Assembly (NCBI RefSeq): GCF_963924675.1
Contig: NC_089226.1
Location: 44,409,124-44,473,123, forward strand
DNA: 64,000 bases
Direction of reading: 5' to 3'
DNA from: Phocoena phocoena
Taxonomy: Eukaryota; Chordata; Mammalia; Artiodactyla; Phocoenidae
The notes beneath the pieces are model-generated. The model did not search any database and was not told the DNA's origin. It saw only the letters and a list, made by a program, of their open reading frames with translations. Positions within the stretch are counted from its first letter, which is position 1; each line of letters begins with the position of its first letter. Positions 50,700 through 62,394 of the stretch are shown piece after piece. A program made the translations under genes and the position numbers.

Positions 50700-50970
50700 C
50701 ATCAGAGTACAATGGAAAGGACTCTTGGATTTTGGCACTTGCCAAATCTAGAAACAGATTTAGCTCTGCCACTTACAGAATGGGTGGTAGACAAATTACT
50801 GATATCTCTGATCCTGTTTCCTCTCTTTAAATTGGAAATAATGATGCTATCTTCCTCAGAGGATGGTTGTAAGAATTAAGTGAGATGGTACTATACAGAA
50901 TCTTTGGCACAGTGCCTCGCACATAGAGATTACTTGGAAAACGTTAATTACTAATATTATTTAAGGAAAA
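50700..50970 (+). repeat. MIR SINE, near full length
   Basis: 'aatggaaaggactcttggat', 'agctctgccacttacagaat', 'gatcctgtttcctctctt', 'gatggttgtaagaattaagt', 'cagtgcctcgcacatagaga'. Confidence 0.85.
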
Positions 50971-52198
50971 TAAACACAATTTTTATTCTAATAGCTGTGC
51001 CGAGGTTCCTCTTTAGGGTGACACTCTCCTTGTTTAAATCGCTTCTGAGGTAGAGCAAGGCCCTAAGAACTTCTGGATTAGAAAAATATAAGGAAATGAA
51101 AGAGACAGAGACACTATTCTGCACAGCTGAGCAACAGAAATTAGAGGACAAAGCAACAATCACAATGACAAGGAACAAACAAAAAAAGTTAAGGAGGAAG
51201 AAATAGGAAAAGAGAAAATTTTGTCTCCATAGTAGGGTGCCAAAGAGTTTTTAGGAGGTGGAATGTCTAGTGTTAAATTTTGAGTTATCTGCCTTACCAG
51301 AATTGGTCCCCTATGTCTCCCCAGAACTCAGATTAAATCTGTAACTTGAATGAATATTCCTACTTTTTGTTTGTTTGTAGGTTTGTTTCCATAATGAAAA
51401 TTGAGATGGCAGAGATGGGTTTCATGACTCAGTCAGCACTGAGCAGAGAAGAATGAACAGATGCTGAAGGGAAGATGAAAGCAAAGTTGAGAGCTTTTCA
51501 GAAAAGTAGGTAGGCCTTAGAAGAGACTATGATAAGGAATCTCTGACGAAACACAGAAATCTTGAGGGATAACGGGATGGGGCCTTAACCTTACATGGGA
51601 TTTTACCCTTATTATAGTTAAAAGAACAGACTTGTCTCAAAGAGGCTAGCATTCAGAATATTTTATTTTTTCTTTTCTTTTATTTATTTATTTTTTTACT
51701 AGCTCACCTGTTTACTGTAAAAGGATATAACTCAGGAACAGCCAGATGGAAGAGATTCAGAGGGCAAGGTGCAAGCTACAGAATATTTTAAACTAGATAA
51801 AAATACTAAAAGTTAGAAAAATATTATAGGTCCACAGTCCTATATCTATAATTCCAAAATACAAAAAGGTCAAAAAATGTATTATTTTGTTTGGCACCAA
51901 TATTTTTTTAGTGGAAAACCTGACTTTATTCTCCATTAGGCTGCCTCTTGTCTCAATTTATTGACCTGGTGGGTACTTTCATACATTTTTCTGAAGAGTT
52001 ATTCATGTTTCAGATTATGTGTGCCCCCCCATACTCTCCTAGGGTTATTGGCCATATATGTACCCATGCCACATGCCCTACTCAACTCAGAAAATTCTGA
52101 ATTCTCAAACACTTCTGGACCCAGGATTTTGGATAAGAGATTATAAACATGAATTCAGAAAAAAAGAAAATTTAAATGAGTGGAAAAAAGGAGATTAC

Positions 52199-52415
52199 CT
52201 TCCAGTGTATTTCTAAAGCTGAAGTTGGCAGCTTTATCCATGGAACCCGATTCATACTGGGTCAAACTCAGGCAAAATTCCACATCAGCAGAGGAGGGGA
52301 GCCTTGGGGTCCTGGCTTTGTCGTGATTTCCAGGATTGCGCAGTATCGGTCCCTCAGACGTCCCATTGCATAAAGTGTGACGGCTGTTGTACTCCTCCAA
52401 TTGGCTGCAGATGAC
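52199..52415 (-). CDS. TYR: Tyrosinase exon 2 (internal coding exon)
   Basis: Encodes residues equivalent to human 274-345 plus the first base of codon 346 of tyrosinase, the melanosomal type-I membrane copper oxidase that converts tyrosine to DOPA and DOPA to dopaquinone. The frame is open for 72 codons and reads [11 protein letters not shown] at the start and [11 protein letters not shown] at the end. The cysteines at human 276, 289 and 321 and two N-glycosylation sequons (NGT, NFS) are kept. The exon is 217 bp, phase 0 at the start and phase 1 at the end, as in human TYR. The acceptor AG is at 52417-52416 after a T-rich tract, and the donor GT is at 52198-52197. It joins in frame to exon 3 at 10497. 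Codon 278 (52403-52401) is CAA (Gln) where human has Arg. An L1 starts about 270 bp upstream in intron 1. No frameshift or stop is seen. Identification rests on remembered family sequence; a BLASTX search would confirm it. Confidence 0.97.
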
Positions 52416-52680
52416 CTGCACAAAATGCCTTTATGTTAAAGGGGTGTTGTCTCCACCTCTAAGTCAAAGGGGGAAGGTAGGGAGGTTGAGGTTCCTGATT
52501 ACCATACTTAGATTTCTAATTACCAGGAGAGCAATGTTTTAAAGTAAATTATTGAAGGAAACAGCTTTCTGAGGGTTGCAGAATAACCCATGAATGTTAA
52601 AATTCAGAACAGAGTTCTAGTCTTGAATCTACCACTTGAGAAAATAAATTAAATACCATAGGTCTCCCCTGTATCGGACG

Positions 52681-54640
52681 GCGGGGAAGATGGTGGAAGA
52701 GTAAGACGCGAGATCACCTTCCTCCCCACAGATACGTCAGAAATACATCTACACGTGGAACAATTCCTACAGAACACCTACTGAACGCTGGCAGAAGACC
52801 TCAGACCTCCCAAAAGGCAAGTAACTCCCCATGTACCTGGGTAGGGCAAAAGAAAAAACAATAAACAGAGACAAAAGAATAGGGATGGGGCCTGCACCAG
52901 TGGGAGGGAGCTGTGAAGGAGGAAAGGTTTCCACACACTAGAAGCCCCTTCGCGGGCGGAGACTGCGGGGCGCGGAGGGGGAAGCTTCGGTGCCGCGGGG
53001 GAGAGCACAGCAACACGCGTGCGGAGGGCAAAGTGGAGAGATTCCCGCACAGAGGATCGGTTTGGACCAGCACTCATCAGCCCGCGAGGCTTGTCTGCTT
53101 ACCCGCCGGGGCGGGCGGGTCTGGGAGCTGAGGCTCGGGCTTCGGTCAGAGCGCCAGGAGAGGATTGGGGTTGGCAGCGTAAGCACCGCCTGAAGGGGTT
53201 AGTGCGCCACGGCTAGCCGGGAGGGAGTCCGGGAAAATGTCTGGAGCTGCGGAAGAGGCAAGAGACTTTGTCTTCCCTCTTTGTTTCCTGGTGTGCGAGG
53301 AGAGGGGATTAAGAGCGCCACTTAAAGGAGCTCCACAGATGGGTGCGAGCCGCGGCTAACAGCGCGGACCCCAGAGGCGGACATGAGACGCTAAGGCTGC
53401 TGCTGCCGCCTCCAAGAAGCCTGTGTGCGAGCACAGTTCACTATCCACACCTCCCTTCCGGAGAGCCTGTGCAGCCCGTCATTGCCAGGGTCCCAGGATC
53501 CAGAGACAACTTCCCCGGAAGAACGCACGTCGTGCCTCAGGCTGGGGCAACGTCACGCTGGCCTCTGCCGCCGCAGGCTCGCCCCGCATTGTGCCCCTCC
53601 CTACCTGCGGCCTGAGTGAGCCAGAGCCTCCGAATCAGCGGCTCCTTTAACCCCGTCCTGTCTGAGCGAAGAACAGACGCCCTCCAGCGACCTACATGCA
53701 GAGGCAGGGCCAAATCCAAAGCTGAGCTCCTGTGAGCTGTGAGAACAAAGAAGAGAAAGGGAAATCTCTCCCAGCAGCCTCAGAAGCAGCGGATTAAAGC
53801 TCCACAATCAACTTGATGTACCCTGCATCTGTTGAATACCTGAATAGACAACGAATCATCCCAAATTGAGGAGGTGGACTTTGAGAGCAAGATTTATTAT
53901 TTTTTCCCCTTTTCCTCTTTTTGTGAGTGTGTATATGTATGCTTCTGTGTGAAACTTTGTCTGTATAGCTTTGCTTTCACCATTTGTCCTAGGGTTGTAT
54001 CCGTCCTTTTTTTTTTTTTTTTTACTATTTGAAATTTTTTTTCTTAATTATTTTTTATTTTAATAACTATTTTATTTTATCTTTATTTTATTTTATTTTA
54101 TCCTCTTTCTTTCTTTCTACTTTTTCTCCCTTTTATTCTGAGCCGTGTGGATGAAAGGCTCTTGGTGCTCCAGCCAGGAGTCAGTGCTATGCCTCTGAGG
54201 TGGGAGAGCCAACTTCAGGACACTAGTCCACAAGAGACCTCCCAGCTCCATGTAATATCAAACGGTGAAAATCTCCCAGGGATCTCCATCTCAACACCAA
54301 CACCCAGCTTCACTCACCGACCAGCAAGCTACAGTGCTGGATACCCTATGCCAAACAACTAGCAAGACAGGAACACAACCCCACCCTTTAGCAGAGAGGC
54401 TGCCTAAAATCATAATAAGTCCACAGATATCCCAAAACACACCACCAGACATGGACCTGTCCCCCAGAAAGACATGATCCAGCCTCACCCACTAGAACAC
54501 AGGCACTAGTCCCCTCCACCAAGAAGCCTACAAAACCCACTGAACCAACTTTAGCCACTGGGGACAGACACCAAAAACAACAGGAACTACGAACGTGCAG
54601 CCTGCAAAAAGGAGACACCAAACACAGTAAGATAAGCAAA
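52681..54640 (+). promoter_or_regulatory. L1-D 5'UTR (GC-rich, CpG-retaining promoter region)
   Basis: The first ~950 bp are GC-rich with many CpGs (for example 52930-53120 and 53340-53600). In L1-A the aligned positions are mostly TG or CA. L1 5'UTRs hold the internal pol II promoter, and in human L1 also an antisense promoter. In this element the antisense direction points at TYR exon 2. Activity is inferred, not shown. A T-rich tract lies at 54008-54120. Confidence 0.6.
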
Positions 54641-55533
54641 ATGAGAAGACAGAAAAACACAGAGCAGTTGAAGGAGCAAGATAAAGACCCACCAGACCTA
54701 ACAAATGAAGAAGAAATAGGCAGTCTACCTGAAAAAGACTTCAGAATAATGATAGTAAAGATGATCCAAAATCTTAAAAATAGAATGGGGAAAATGCAAG
54801 AAACATTTAACAAGGACCTTGAAGAACTAAAGATGAAACAAGCAACGATGGACAACACAGTAAATGAAATTAAAAATACTCTAGATGGGATCAACAGCAG
54901 AATAACTGAGGCAGAAGAACGGTTAAGTGACCTGGAAGATAAAATAGTGGAAATAACTACTGCAGAGCAGAATAAAGAAACAAGAGCGAAAAGAACTGAG
55001 GACAGTCTCAGAGACCTCTGGGACAACACTAAATGCACCAACATTCGAATCATAGGGGTTCCAGAATAAGAAGAGAAAAAAAAGGGACTGAGAAAAGATT
55101 TGAAGAGATTATAGTTGAAAACTTCCCTAATATGGGAAAGGAAATAGTTAATCAAGTCCAGGAAGCACAGAGAGTCCCATACAGGGTAAATCCAAGGAGA
55201 AACATGCCAAGACACATATTAATCAAACTGTCAAAAATTAAATACAAAGAAAACATATTAAAAGCAGCAAGGGAAAAATAACAAATAACACACAAGGGAA
55301 TCCCCATAAGGTTAACAGCTGATCTTTCAGCAGAAACTCTGCAAGCCAGAAGAGACTGGCAGGACATATTTAAAGTGATGAAGGAGAAGAACATACAACC
55401 AAGATTACTCTACCCAGCAAGGATATCATTCAGATTTGATGGAGAAATTAAAACCTTTACAGACAAGCAAAAGCTGAGAGAGTTCAGCACCACCAAACGA
55501 GCTTTACAACAAATGCTAAAGGACCTTCTCTAG
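54641..55533 (+). pseudogene. L1-D ORF1, broken
   Basis: Open from MRRQKNTEQLKEQDKDPPD through the coiled coil (NSRITEAEERLSDLEDKIVE) to IIGVPE, where a stop at 55067-55069 ends it after 142 codons. The remainder (ENFPNMGKEIVNQVQEAQR and the IPIRLTADLSAETLQARR block) continues in another frame to tag at 55531-55533. Confidence 0.9.
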
Positions 55534-55591
55534 GCAAGAAACACAAGAGAAGGAAAAGACCTACAATAACAAACCCAAAACAATTAAGAAA

Positions 55592-58500
55592 ATGGGAATA
55601 GGAACATACATATCAATAATTACCTTAAATGTAAATGGATTAAATGCTCCCACCAAAAGACACAGACTGGCTGAATGGATACAAAAACAAGACCCATATA
55701 TATGCTGTTGACAAGAGACCCACTTGAGACCTAGAGAAGCATACAGACTGAAAGGGAGGGGATGGAAAAAGATACTCCATGCAAATGGAAACCAAAAGAA
55801 AGCTGGAGTAGCAATTCTCATATCAGGCAAAATAGACTTTAAAATAAAGACTATTAGAAGAGACAAAGAAAGACACTCCATAATTATCAAGGGATCGATC
55901 CTAGAAGAAGATATAACAATTGTAAATATTTATGCACCCAACATAGGAGCACCTCAATACATAAGGCAAATACTAACAGCCATAAAAGGGGAAATCGACA
56001 GTAACACATTCATAGTAGGGGACTTTAACACCCCACTTTCACCAATGGACAGATCATCCAAAATGAAAATAAATAAGGAAACACAAGCTTTAAATGATAC
56101 ATTAAACAAGATGGACTTAATTGATATTTATAGGACATTCCATCCAAAAACAACGGAATACACATTTTTCTCAGGTGCTCATGGAACATTCTCCAGGATA
56201 GATCATATCTTGGGTCACAAATCAAGCCTTGGTAAACTTAAGAAAATTGAAATTGTATCAAGTATCTTTTCCAACCATAATGCTATGAGACAAGATATCA
56301 ATTACAGGAAAAGATCTGTAACAAATACAAACACATGGAGGCTAAACAATACATGACTTAATAACGAAGTGATCACTGAAGAAATCAAATACGAAATCAA
56401 AAACTACCTAGAAACAAATGACAATGGAGACACGACGACCCAAAACCTATGGTATGCAACAAGAGCAGTTCTAAGAGGGAAGTTTATAGCAATACAATCC
56501 TACCTTAAGAAACAGGAAACATCTCGAATAAACAACCTAACCTTGCACCTAAAGCAATTAGAGAAAGAAGTACAAAAAAACAGCAAAGTTAGCACAAGGA
56601 AATAAATCATAAAAATCAGATCAGAAATAAATGAAAAAAGTGAAGGAAACGATAGCAAAGATCAATAAAAGTAAAAGCTGGTTCTTTGAGAAGATGAAAA
56701 TAATTGATAAACCATTAGCCCGACTCATCAAGAAAAAAAGGGAGAAGACTCAAATCAATAGAATTAGAAATGAAAAATGAGCAGTAACAACTGACACTGC
56801 AGAAATAAAAAAGATCATGAGAGATTACTACAAGAATTCTATGCCAATAAAATGGACAACTGGGAAGAAATGGACAAATTCATAGAAATGCAAACCTGCC
56901 AAGACTGAATCAGGAAGATATAGAAAATATGAACACACCAATCACAAGCACTGAAATTGAAACTGTGATTAAAAATCTTCCAACAAACAAAAGCCCAGGA
57001 CCAGATGGCTTCACAGGCAAATTCTATCAAACATTTAGAGAAGAGCTAACACCTATCCTTCTCGAACTCTTCCAAAATATAGCAGAGGGAGGAACACTCC
57101 CAAACTCATTCTACTAGACCACCATCACTCTGATAACAAAACCACACAAGGATGTCACAAAGAAAGAAAACTATATGAACATAGATGAACATAGATGAAC
57201 ATAGATGAACATAGATGAACATAGATGAAAACATCCTCAACAAAATACTAGCAAGCAGAATCCAGCAGCACATTAAGAGGATCATGCACGATGATCAAAT
57301 GGGGTTTATTCCAGGAATGCAAGGATTCTTCAATATATGCAAATCAATCAATGTGATACACCATATTAACAAATTGAAGGAGAAAAACCATATGGTCATC
57401 TCGATAGATGCGGAGAAATCTTTCGACAAAATTCAACACCCATTTATGATAAAAACCCTGCAGAAAGCAGGCATAGAGGGAACTTCCCTCAACATAATAA
57501 AGGCCATATATGACAAACTCACAGCCAACATCGTCCTCAATGGTGAAAAACTGAAAGCATTTCCACTAAGATCAGGAACAAGACAAGGTTGCCCACTCTC
57601 AGCACTCTTATTCAACATACTTTTGGAAGTTTTAGCCACAGCAATCAGAGACGAAAAGGAAATAAAAGGAATCCAAATCGGAAAAGAAGAAGTAAAGCTG
57701 TCACTGTTTGCAGATTACATGATACTATACATAGAGAATCCTAAAGATCCTACGAGCAAACTACTAGAGCTTATGAATGAATTTGGTAAAGTAGCAGGAT
57801 ACAAAATTAATGCACAGAAACCTCTGGCATTCCTATACACTAATGATGAAAAATCTGAAAGTGAAATCAAGAAAACACTCTCATTTACCACTGCAACAAA
57901 AAGAATAAAATACCTAGGAATAAACCTACCTAAGGATACGAAAGACCTGTATGCAGAAAATTATAAGACACTGATGAAAGAAATTAAAGATGATACAAAT
58001 AGATGGAGAGATATACCATGTTCTTGGATAGGAAGAGTCAACATTGTGAAAATGATTCTACTACCCAAAGCAATCTACAGATTCAATGCAATCCCTATGA
58101 AACTACCAATGGCATTTTTCACAGAACTAGAACAAAAAATTTCACAATTTGTATGGAAACACAAAAAACCCTGAATAGCCAAAGCGATCTTGAGAACGAA
58201 AAGTGGAGCTGGAGGAATCAGGCTCCCTGACTTCAGACTATACTACAAAGCTACAGTAATCAAGACAGTATGGTACTGGCACAAAAACAGAAAGATAGAT
58301 CAATGGAACAGGAGAGAAAGCCCAGAGATAAACTCACGCACATATGGTCACCTTATCTTTGATAAAGGAGGCAGGAATGTACAGTGGAGAAAGGACACCC
58401 TCTTCAATAAGTGGTGCTGGGAAAACTGGACAGCTACATGTAAAAGTATGAGATCAGAACACTCCCTAACACCATACACAAAAATAAGCTCAAAATGGAT

Positions 58501-59320
58501 TAAAGACCTAAATGTAAGGCCAGAAACTATCAAACTCTTAGAGGAAAACAGGCAGAACACTCTATGACATAAATCACAGCAAGATCCTTTTTGACTCACC
58601 TCCTAGAGAAATGGAAATAAAAACAAAAATAAACAAATGGGACCTAATGAAACTTCAAACCTTTTGCACAGCAAAGGAAACCGTAAACAAGACTAAAAGA
58701 CAACCCTCAGAATGGGAGAAAATATTTGCAAATGAAGCAACTGACAAAGGATTAATCTCCAAAATTTACAAGCAGCTCATGCTGCTCAGCAACAAAAAAA
58801 CAAACAATCCAATGCAAAAGTGGGCAGAAGACCTAAATAGACATTTCTCCAAAGAAATATACAGACTGCCAACAAACACATGAAAGAATGCTCAACATCA
58901 TTAATCATTAGAGAAATGCAAATCAAAACTACAATGCGATATCATCTCACACCAGTCAGAATGGCCATCATCAAAAAATCTAGAAACCATAAATGCTGGA
59001 GAGGGTGTGGAGAAAAGGGAACACTCTTGCACTGCTGGTGGGAATGAGAATTGGTACAGCCACTATGGAGATCAGTATGCAGGTTCCTTAAAAAACTACG
59101 AATAGAACTAACGTATGATGCAGCAATCCCATTACTGGGCATAAACCCTGCGAAAAACATAATTCAAAAAGAGTCATGTACCAAAATGTTCATTGCAGCT
59201 CTATTTACAATAGCCAGGAAATGGAAACAACCTAAGCGTCCATCATCGGATGAATGGATAAAGAAGATGTGGAACGTATATACAATGTAATATTACTCAG
59301 CCATAAAAAGAAACGAAATT
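55592..59320 (+). pseudogene. L1-D ORF2, broken and C-terminally truncated
   Basis: The endonuclease part is open 55724-56356 (VGDFNTPLSPMD, RIDHILGHKSS). A stop occurs at 56354, others follow, and the long RT frame runs 57215-58174. The catalytic motif reads FADYMILY (about 57708-57731) where functional L1 has FADD, so the second Asp is lost. The cysteine-rich region is present at about 58994-59050. The frame is cut at the SINE junction. A decanucleotide expansion at 57177 replaces part of the RT. Confidence 0.92.
57177..57226 (+). repeat. Decanucleotide tandem repeat inside L1-D ORF2
   Basis: Five exact copies of gaacatagat, period 10. The other L1 copies have one such word (ctgatgaacatagatgc) here, preceded by aggccaatatcac, which is missing in L1-D. 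Slippage with a small deletion of the adjoining bases explains it. Confidence 0.95.
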
Positions 59321-59540
59321 GGGCTTCCCTGGTGGCGCAGTGGTGGAGAGTCCGCCTGCTGATGCAGGGGACACGTGTTCGTGCCCCGGTCTGGGAAGAT
59401 CCCACATGCCGCGGAGCGGCTGGGCCCGTGAGCCATGGCCGCTGAGCCTGCGCGTCCGGAGCCTGTGCTCCGCAACGGGAGAGGACACAACAGTGAGAGG
59501 CCCGCGTACCGCAAAAAAATAAAAAAAATAAAAAAAATAA
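59321..59540 (+). mobile_element. CHR-type cetacean SINE fused to L1-D
   Basis: Full-length, CpG-rich copy starting gggcttccctggtggcgcag and ending cgcgtaccgc plus an A-rich tail with t interruptions (to about 59540). Its first base abuts L1-D. L1 would read ...aaattgggtca here, so ggg is shared by both partners. Unique sequence follows the tail; the L1 does not resume. No target duplication around the SINE alone was seen. Confidence 0.95.
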
Positions 59541-59889
59541 CTACTTCATATAATTGTTGTCAAATATTTATTTGGTGGGAAAATTAATTTGACAGTCATC
59601 TCTTAAATATCCATTGTGTGACTTTCATATGCCCTTGAAGCTAGCCATGGCCCAGAGTTTAGGTCTGTACACTCTTCTTTTATTTCTCTCTGTATCTTCT
59701 TCTTTGTCTCTGATGACCAGTTTCATGGCTTACAGGCCACTATATGATAAGAACTTCCTAATTCCTATCTGAAGTTCAAAAAACTCCTCTGAACTCTAAC
59801 CCTGTATACCCATCTCCAACTTCATATTTCAATGTTATCTCACAGGCATCTTAAATGGAACACTTAAAAATCAAAAATTTGTTCCTTTG

Positions 59890-60020
59890 TAATAGCCTAC
59901 AAGGGAAAAGAATCTGAATAAAAAAAGATATATAGGTATGTAAAACTGAATCACTTTGCTGTACACGTGAAACTAACACAACCTTGTAAATCAACTATAC
60001 TTTAAAAAATTAAATTAAAA
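59890..60020 (+). mobile_element. L1 3'UTR tail
   Basis: 'gaatcactttgctgtacacg', 'gaaactaacacaaccttgta', 'aatcaactatactttaaaaa' match the L1 3'UTR end also seen at 2437. Strongly 5'-truncated. Confidence 0.8.
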
Positions 60021-61189
60021 AAGAATTTTTTAAATTAAAAAAACTTAAAATAAAAAGATTAAAAAAATATTGTTCCTCTCCCTCTATTTCCTACCACATC
60101 AACTATCCTTCAGCTTAAACCAGAAGCCCATGAATCTTCATTTTTAAGCCAGAGACTGTTATCATTTGTATTTTGTTCCCCTTTATCCTTCAGATTAAAA
60201 CCATCAGCCAATCTTGTCAATTCTGCCTCCAGAATACATCTTGAATCTTTATTTGTTTACAAATTCTGTGATCCAACTGCTGAAGTCAGACTGGCTACTC
60301 TTCTCTGGGCATCACTCATGCTTCTCCTTTCCACATCTTTGTTCTTGCCTGAGCGTGTTCACTCCTTGCCATTTATCTGATATTCTACCTAATCTTCAAG
60401 GCCAAACCAATATTTTGAAAAAAACAGACAGTGTCAACTCTGACTTAAAAAGTAAATCAAAAGGGTCCAACTCTAAAATATGAAGACATTTTAGAAATCC
60501 TTCACCAAATTATTTTGCTTACAGCTTCACTTATATGTAGGCAGAAGACTGAACTTTGATAAAATTATGTGACTAAATAAGTCAAAAGGAACTCTTTCAA
60601 TAAATATAAATATGCTAAGTGATTTAAAAAAACATCATAATTTAACTGGCAGAGTTTTTCTTAGTGGTTTATAAGTTAATTCTTCATCTTAAAATCATTG
60701 ATGCCTTAGGTTGCATGATGTCAATTAAGCAGGTAGCAAGATATCAGCCTTAAACAAAAGCATAAAACGCAGGAGAGTCCACACTGCCATCAGTGAGACT
60801 GTTCACATTGGGCACTTAGTCTGTAGGAGGCCTGTGCCCACTGAGTAGATAACGTGGTTGTTTGTCAAACTCAAACTTGACTCACTTTAATCTCCCTTGA
60901 TAAACAGTATCACTTCCTTAAAAAAAAAAAAAAGTAATCTCCATGAGGATAACTTTCTTTTTTTTGTTACTGTTTATTCCCAGAATCTATAATAGAGGCT
61001 CTATAACAATTTGATGGGAAAATAAGTCAATGGATGAACCAGTGAATCTTCAACATGTGTTGCACATTGTTTTTAGCTAGTCCTGTTACTGATACCAACA
61101 TTTGCCCTAGAAGATATTTCCAACAATATATCGTTTGTATTAAATATATACTGAGGCCCCACTCTCAATAGGGAAGGCATCTCTGTGTA

Positions 61190-61290
61190 CATTTTTTTAA
61201 ATTCACAAATGACCTTGTAGGTTTATATGATTTTATCCCTATTTTAATGATGAGGAAACTGAGTGTGGAAGAGTATAAAAGGCTAGTAGG
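61190..61290 (-). repeat. MIR fragment
   Basis: Reverse MIR: 'tatccctattttaatgatga', 'ggaaactgagtgtggaagag'. Confidence 0.6.
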
Positions 61291-61634
61291 ATCTAAAACC
61301 GTGTATTATGATTAATAATTTTATGGGCAACAGGCAAGGCACATGGAACAATATTTTAAAAGTGAAGTCTTCTTCGTCAGCTGCTTGCACCACAGTTAGG
61401 AATAATCAAAACAATCCTATCAGTCTCTGGCTCCAGTGAGTTGGCAATCTATAAGACTGTAAAAGCAAATTAACTCACCATCAGATGGAACTGAATGAGC
61501 CTTGCCCCCCCGGGAATGGCTGCTACTGTGTTATACAACAGACACTTAGAGAAGCTTTTAATTTCTGGTCATTAAGATATCATTTATGAATTGAAGTGTT
61601 GTGTGTTGGAAAAGAATTAGTTTCCAAATTCATG

Positions 61635-61745
61635 TAGGTGTGGGCTTCAACTCTGGCTCAGCTACTTACTAGCAATGGGGAAATGAGTATGTTATTTAGG
61701 CTTGCTGAGTCTCAATTTCTTCAACTGTAATATGAAATAATAAAT
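61635..61745 (+). repeat. MIR fragment
   Basis: 'tcaactctggctcagctact', 'gctgagtctcaatttcttca', 'actgtaatatgaaataataa'. Confidence 0.7.
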
Positions 61746-61854
61746 ATTACATATTAATGTATAACTTATTATATTTATTATATTAATAGAATAATAAAAT
61801 GCAGTTTCTGGCTCAACAGATGTCAGTCTCTAGTTTTCTTCATACTTCATGACA

Positions 61855-61975
61855 TTCCTCAATCCTTTTATCCATGCATAATTGAGAACTTGAATTGTTA
61901 GGTGACTTGTCTAAGGTCATATGATGTTCAGAGCCAGGACTAGAACATTAATCCACAGTCCTCCTGATTCCAAAG
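61855..61975 (-). repeat. MIR fragment
   Basis: Reverse MIR: 'taggtgacttgtctaaggtc', 'cagagccaggactagaacat', 'cctcctgattccaaagct'. Confidence 0.7.
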
Positions 61976-62394
61976 CTATATCCAGTAGATTTATGACTGC
62001 CTGTAAATGGCTTAGGGATGGTTGAATAAAGCTAACTTAACTTTTGCATTGAGTGTAATATATTGGATTCCTTTAAAATGTCGATTAACTAGACATCACA
62101 GCGGGTATATAGATGAAATCATTTTCATTCCTGTTTGAATAATAAACCATATCAGGATATTTTCAAAAGATCCTACTGCCTAAAAGACTCTTACAGCAGA
62201 CTCGGTTAAATTAGAGAGGTTTGAATGAAACTATTTTTGCTGAAATGCCAACAGCCAAGTGGCTAAATGTTCAGATGACAATGTATTAGTAACAAGGAAG
62301 AAATCTACCCCATTTCCAGAAATAATTTGAAAAACTTAATCTCAAATTATTGTTTTTATATTTGATACAGAAGGAGAGGCAGGGTAGAAGAAAG

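Larger units (their letters stand above)
52681..59320 (+). mobile_element. L1-D: L1 with full 5'UTR, 3' end replaced by a SINE
   Basis: About 6.64 kb in TYR intron 1, starting about 270 bp upstream of exon 2 in the TYR sense and lying antisense to TYR. It has a 5'UTR (52681-54640), ORF1 (54641-55533) and ORF2 (55592-59320). ORF2 stops short of its C-terminus and the element has no L1 3'UTR: at 59321 the sequence becomes a SINE. Only the 5'UTR retains many CpGs. No target duplication of the composite could be found. Confidence 0.95.

Noticed and set aside
51380..51460. Short plus-strand frame after a pyrimidine tract and tag acceptor
   Set aside because: Only about 20 codons before a stop, with no donor or phase link to the other candidate exons.
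54388..55215. 275-codon minus-strand frame
   Set aside because: Shadow of L1-D ORF1 on the opposite strand; hydrophobic composition comes from A-rich coding sequence read backward.
57177..57226. Possible CRISPR-like or regulatory repeat
   Set aside because: Contiguous 10-bp units without spacers inside L1 ORF2; simple slippage.
59264..59520. Possible tRNA gene from tRNA-like promoter boxes in the SINE
   Set aside because: The tRNA-derived head of the SINE has lost tRNA folding and is followed by the SINE body and A-tail.
52621..59560. Target-site duplication around the L1-D/SINE composite
   Set aside because: Compared bases upstream of 52681 with those after 59540; no convincing match, so not reported as a feature.
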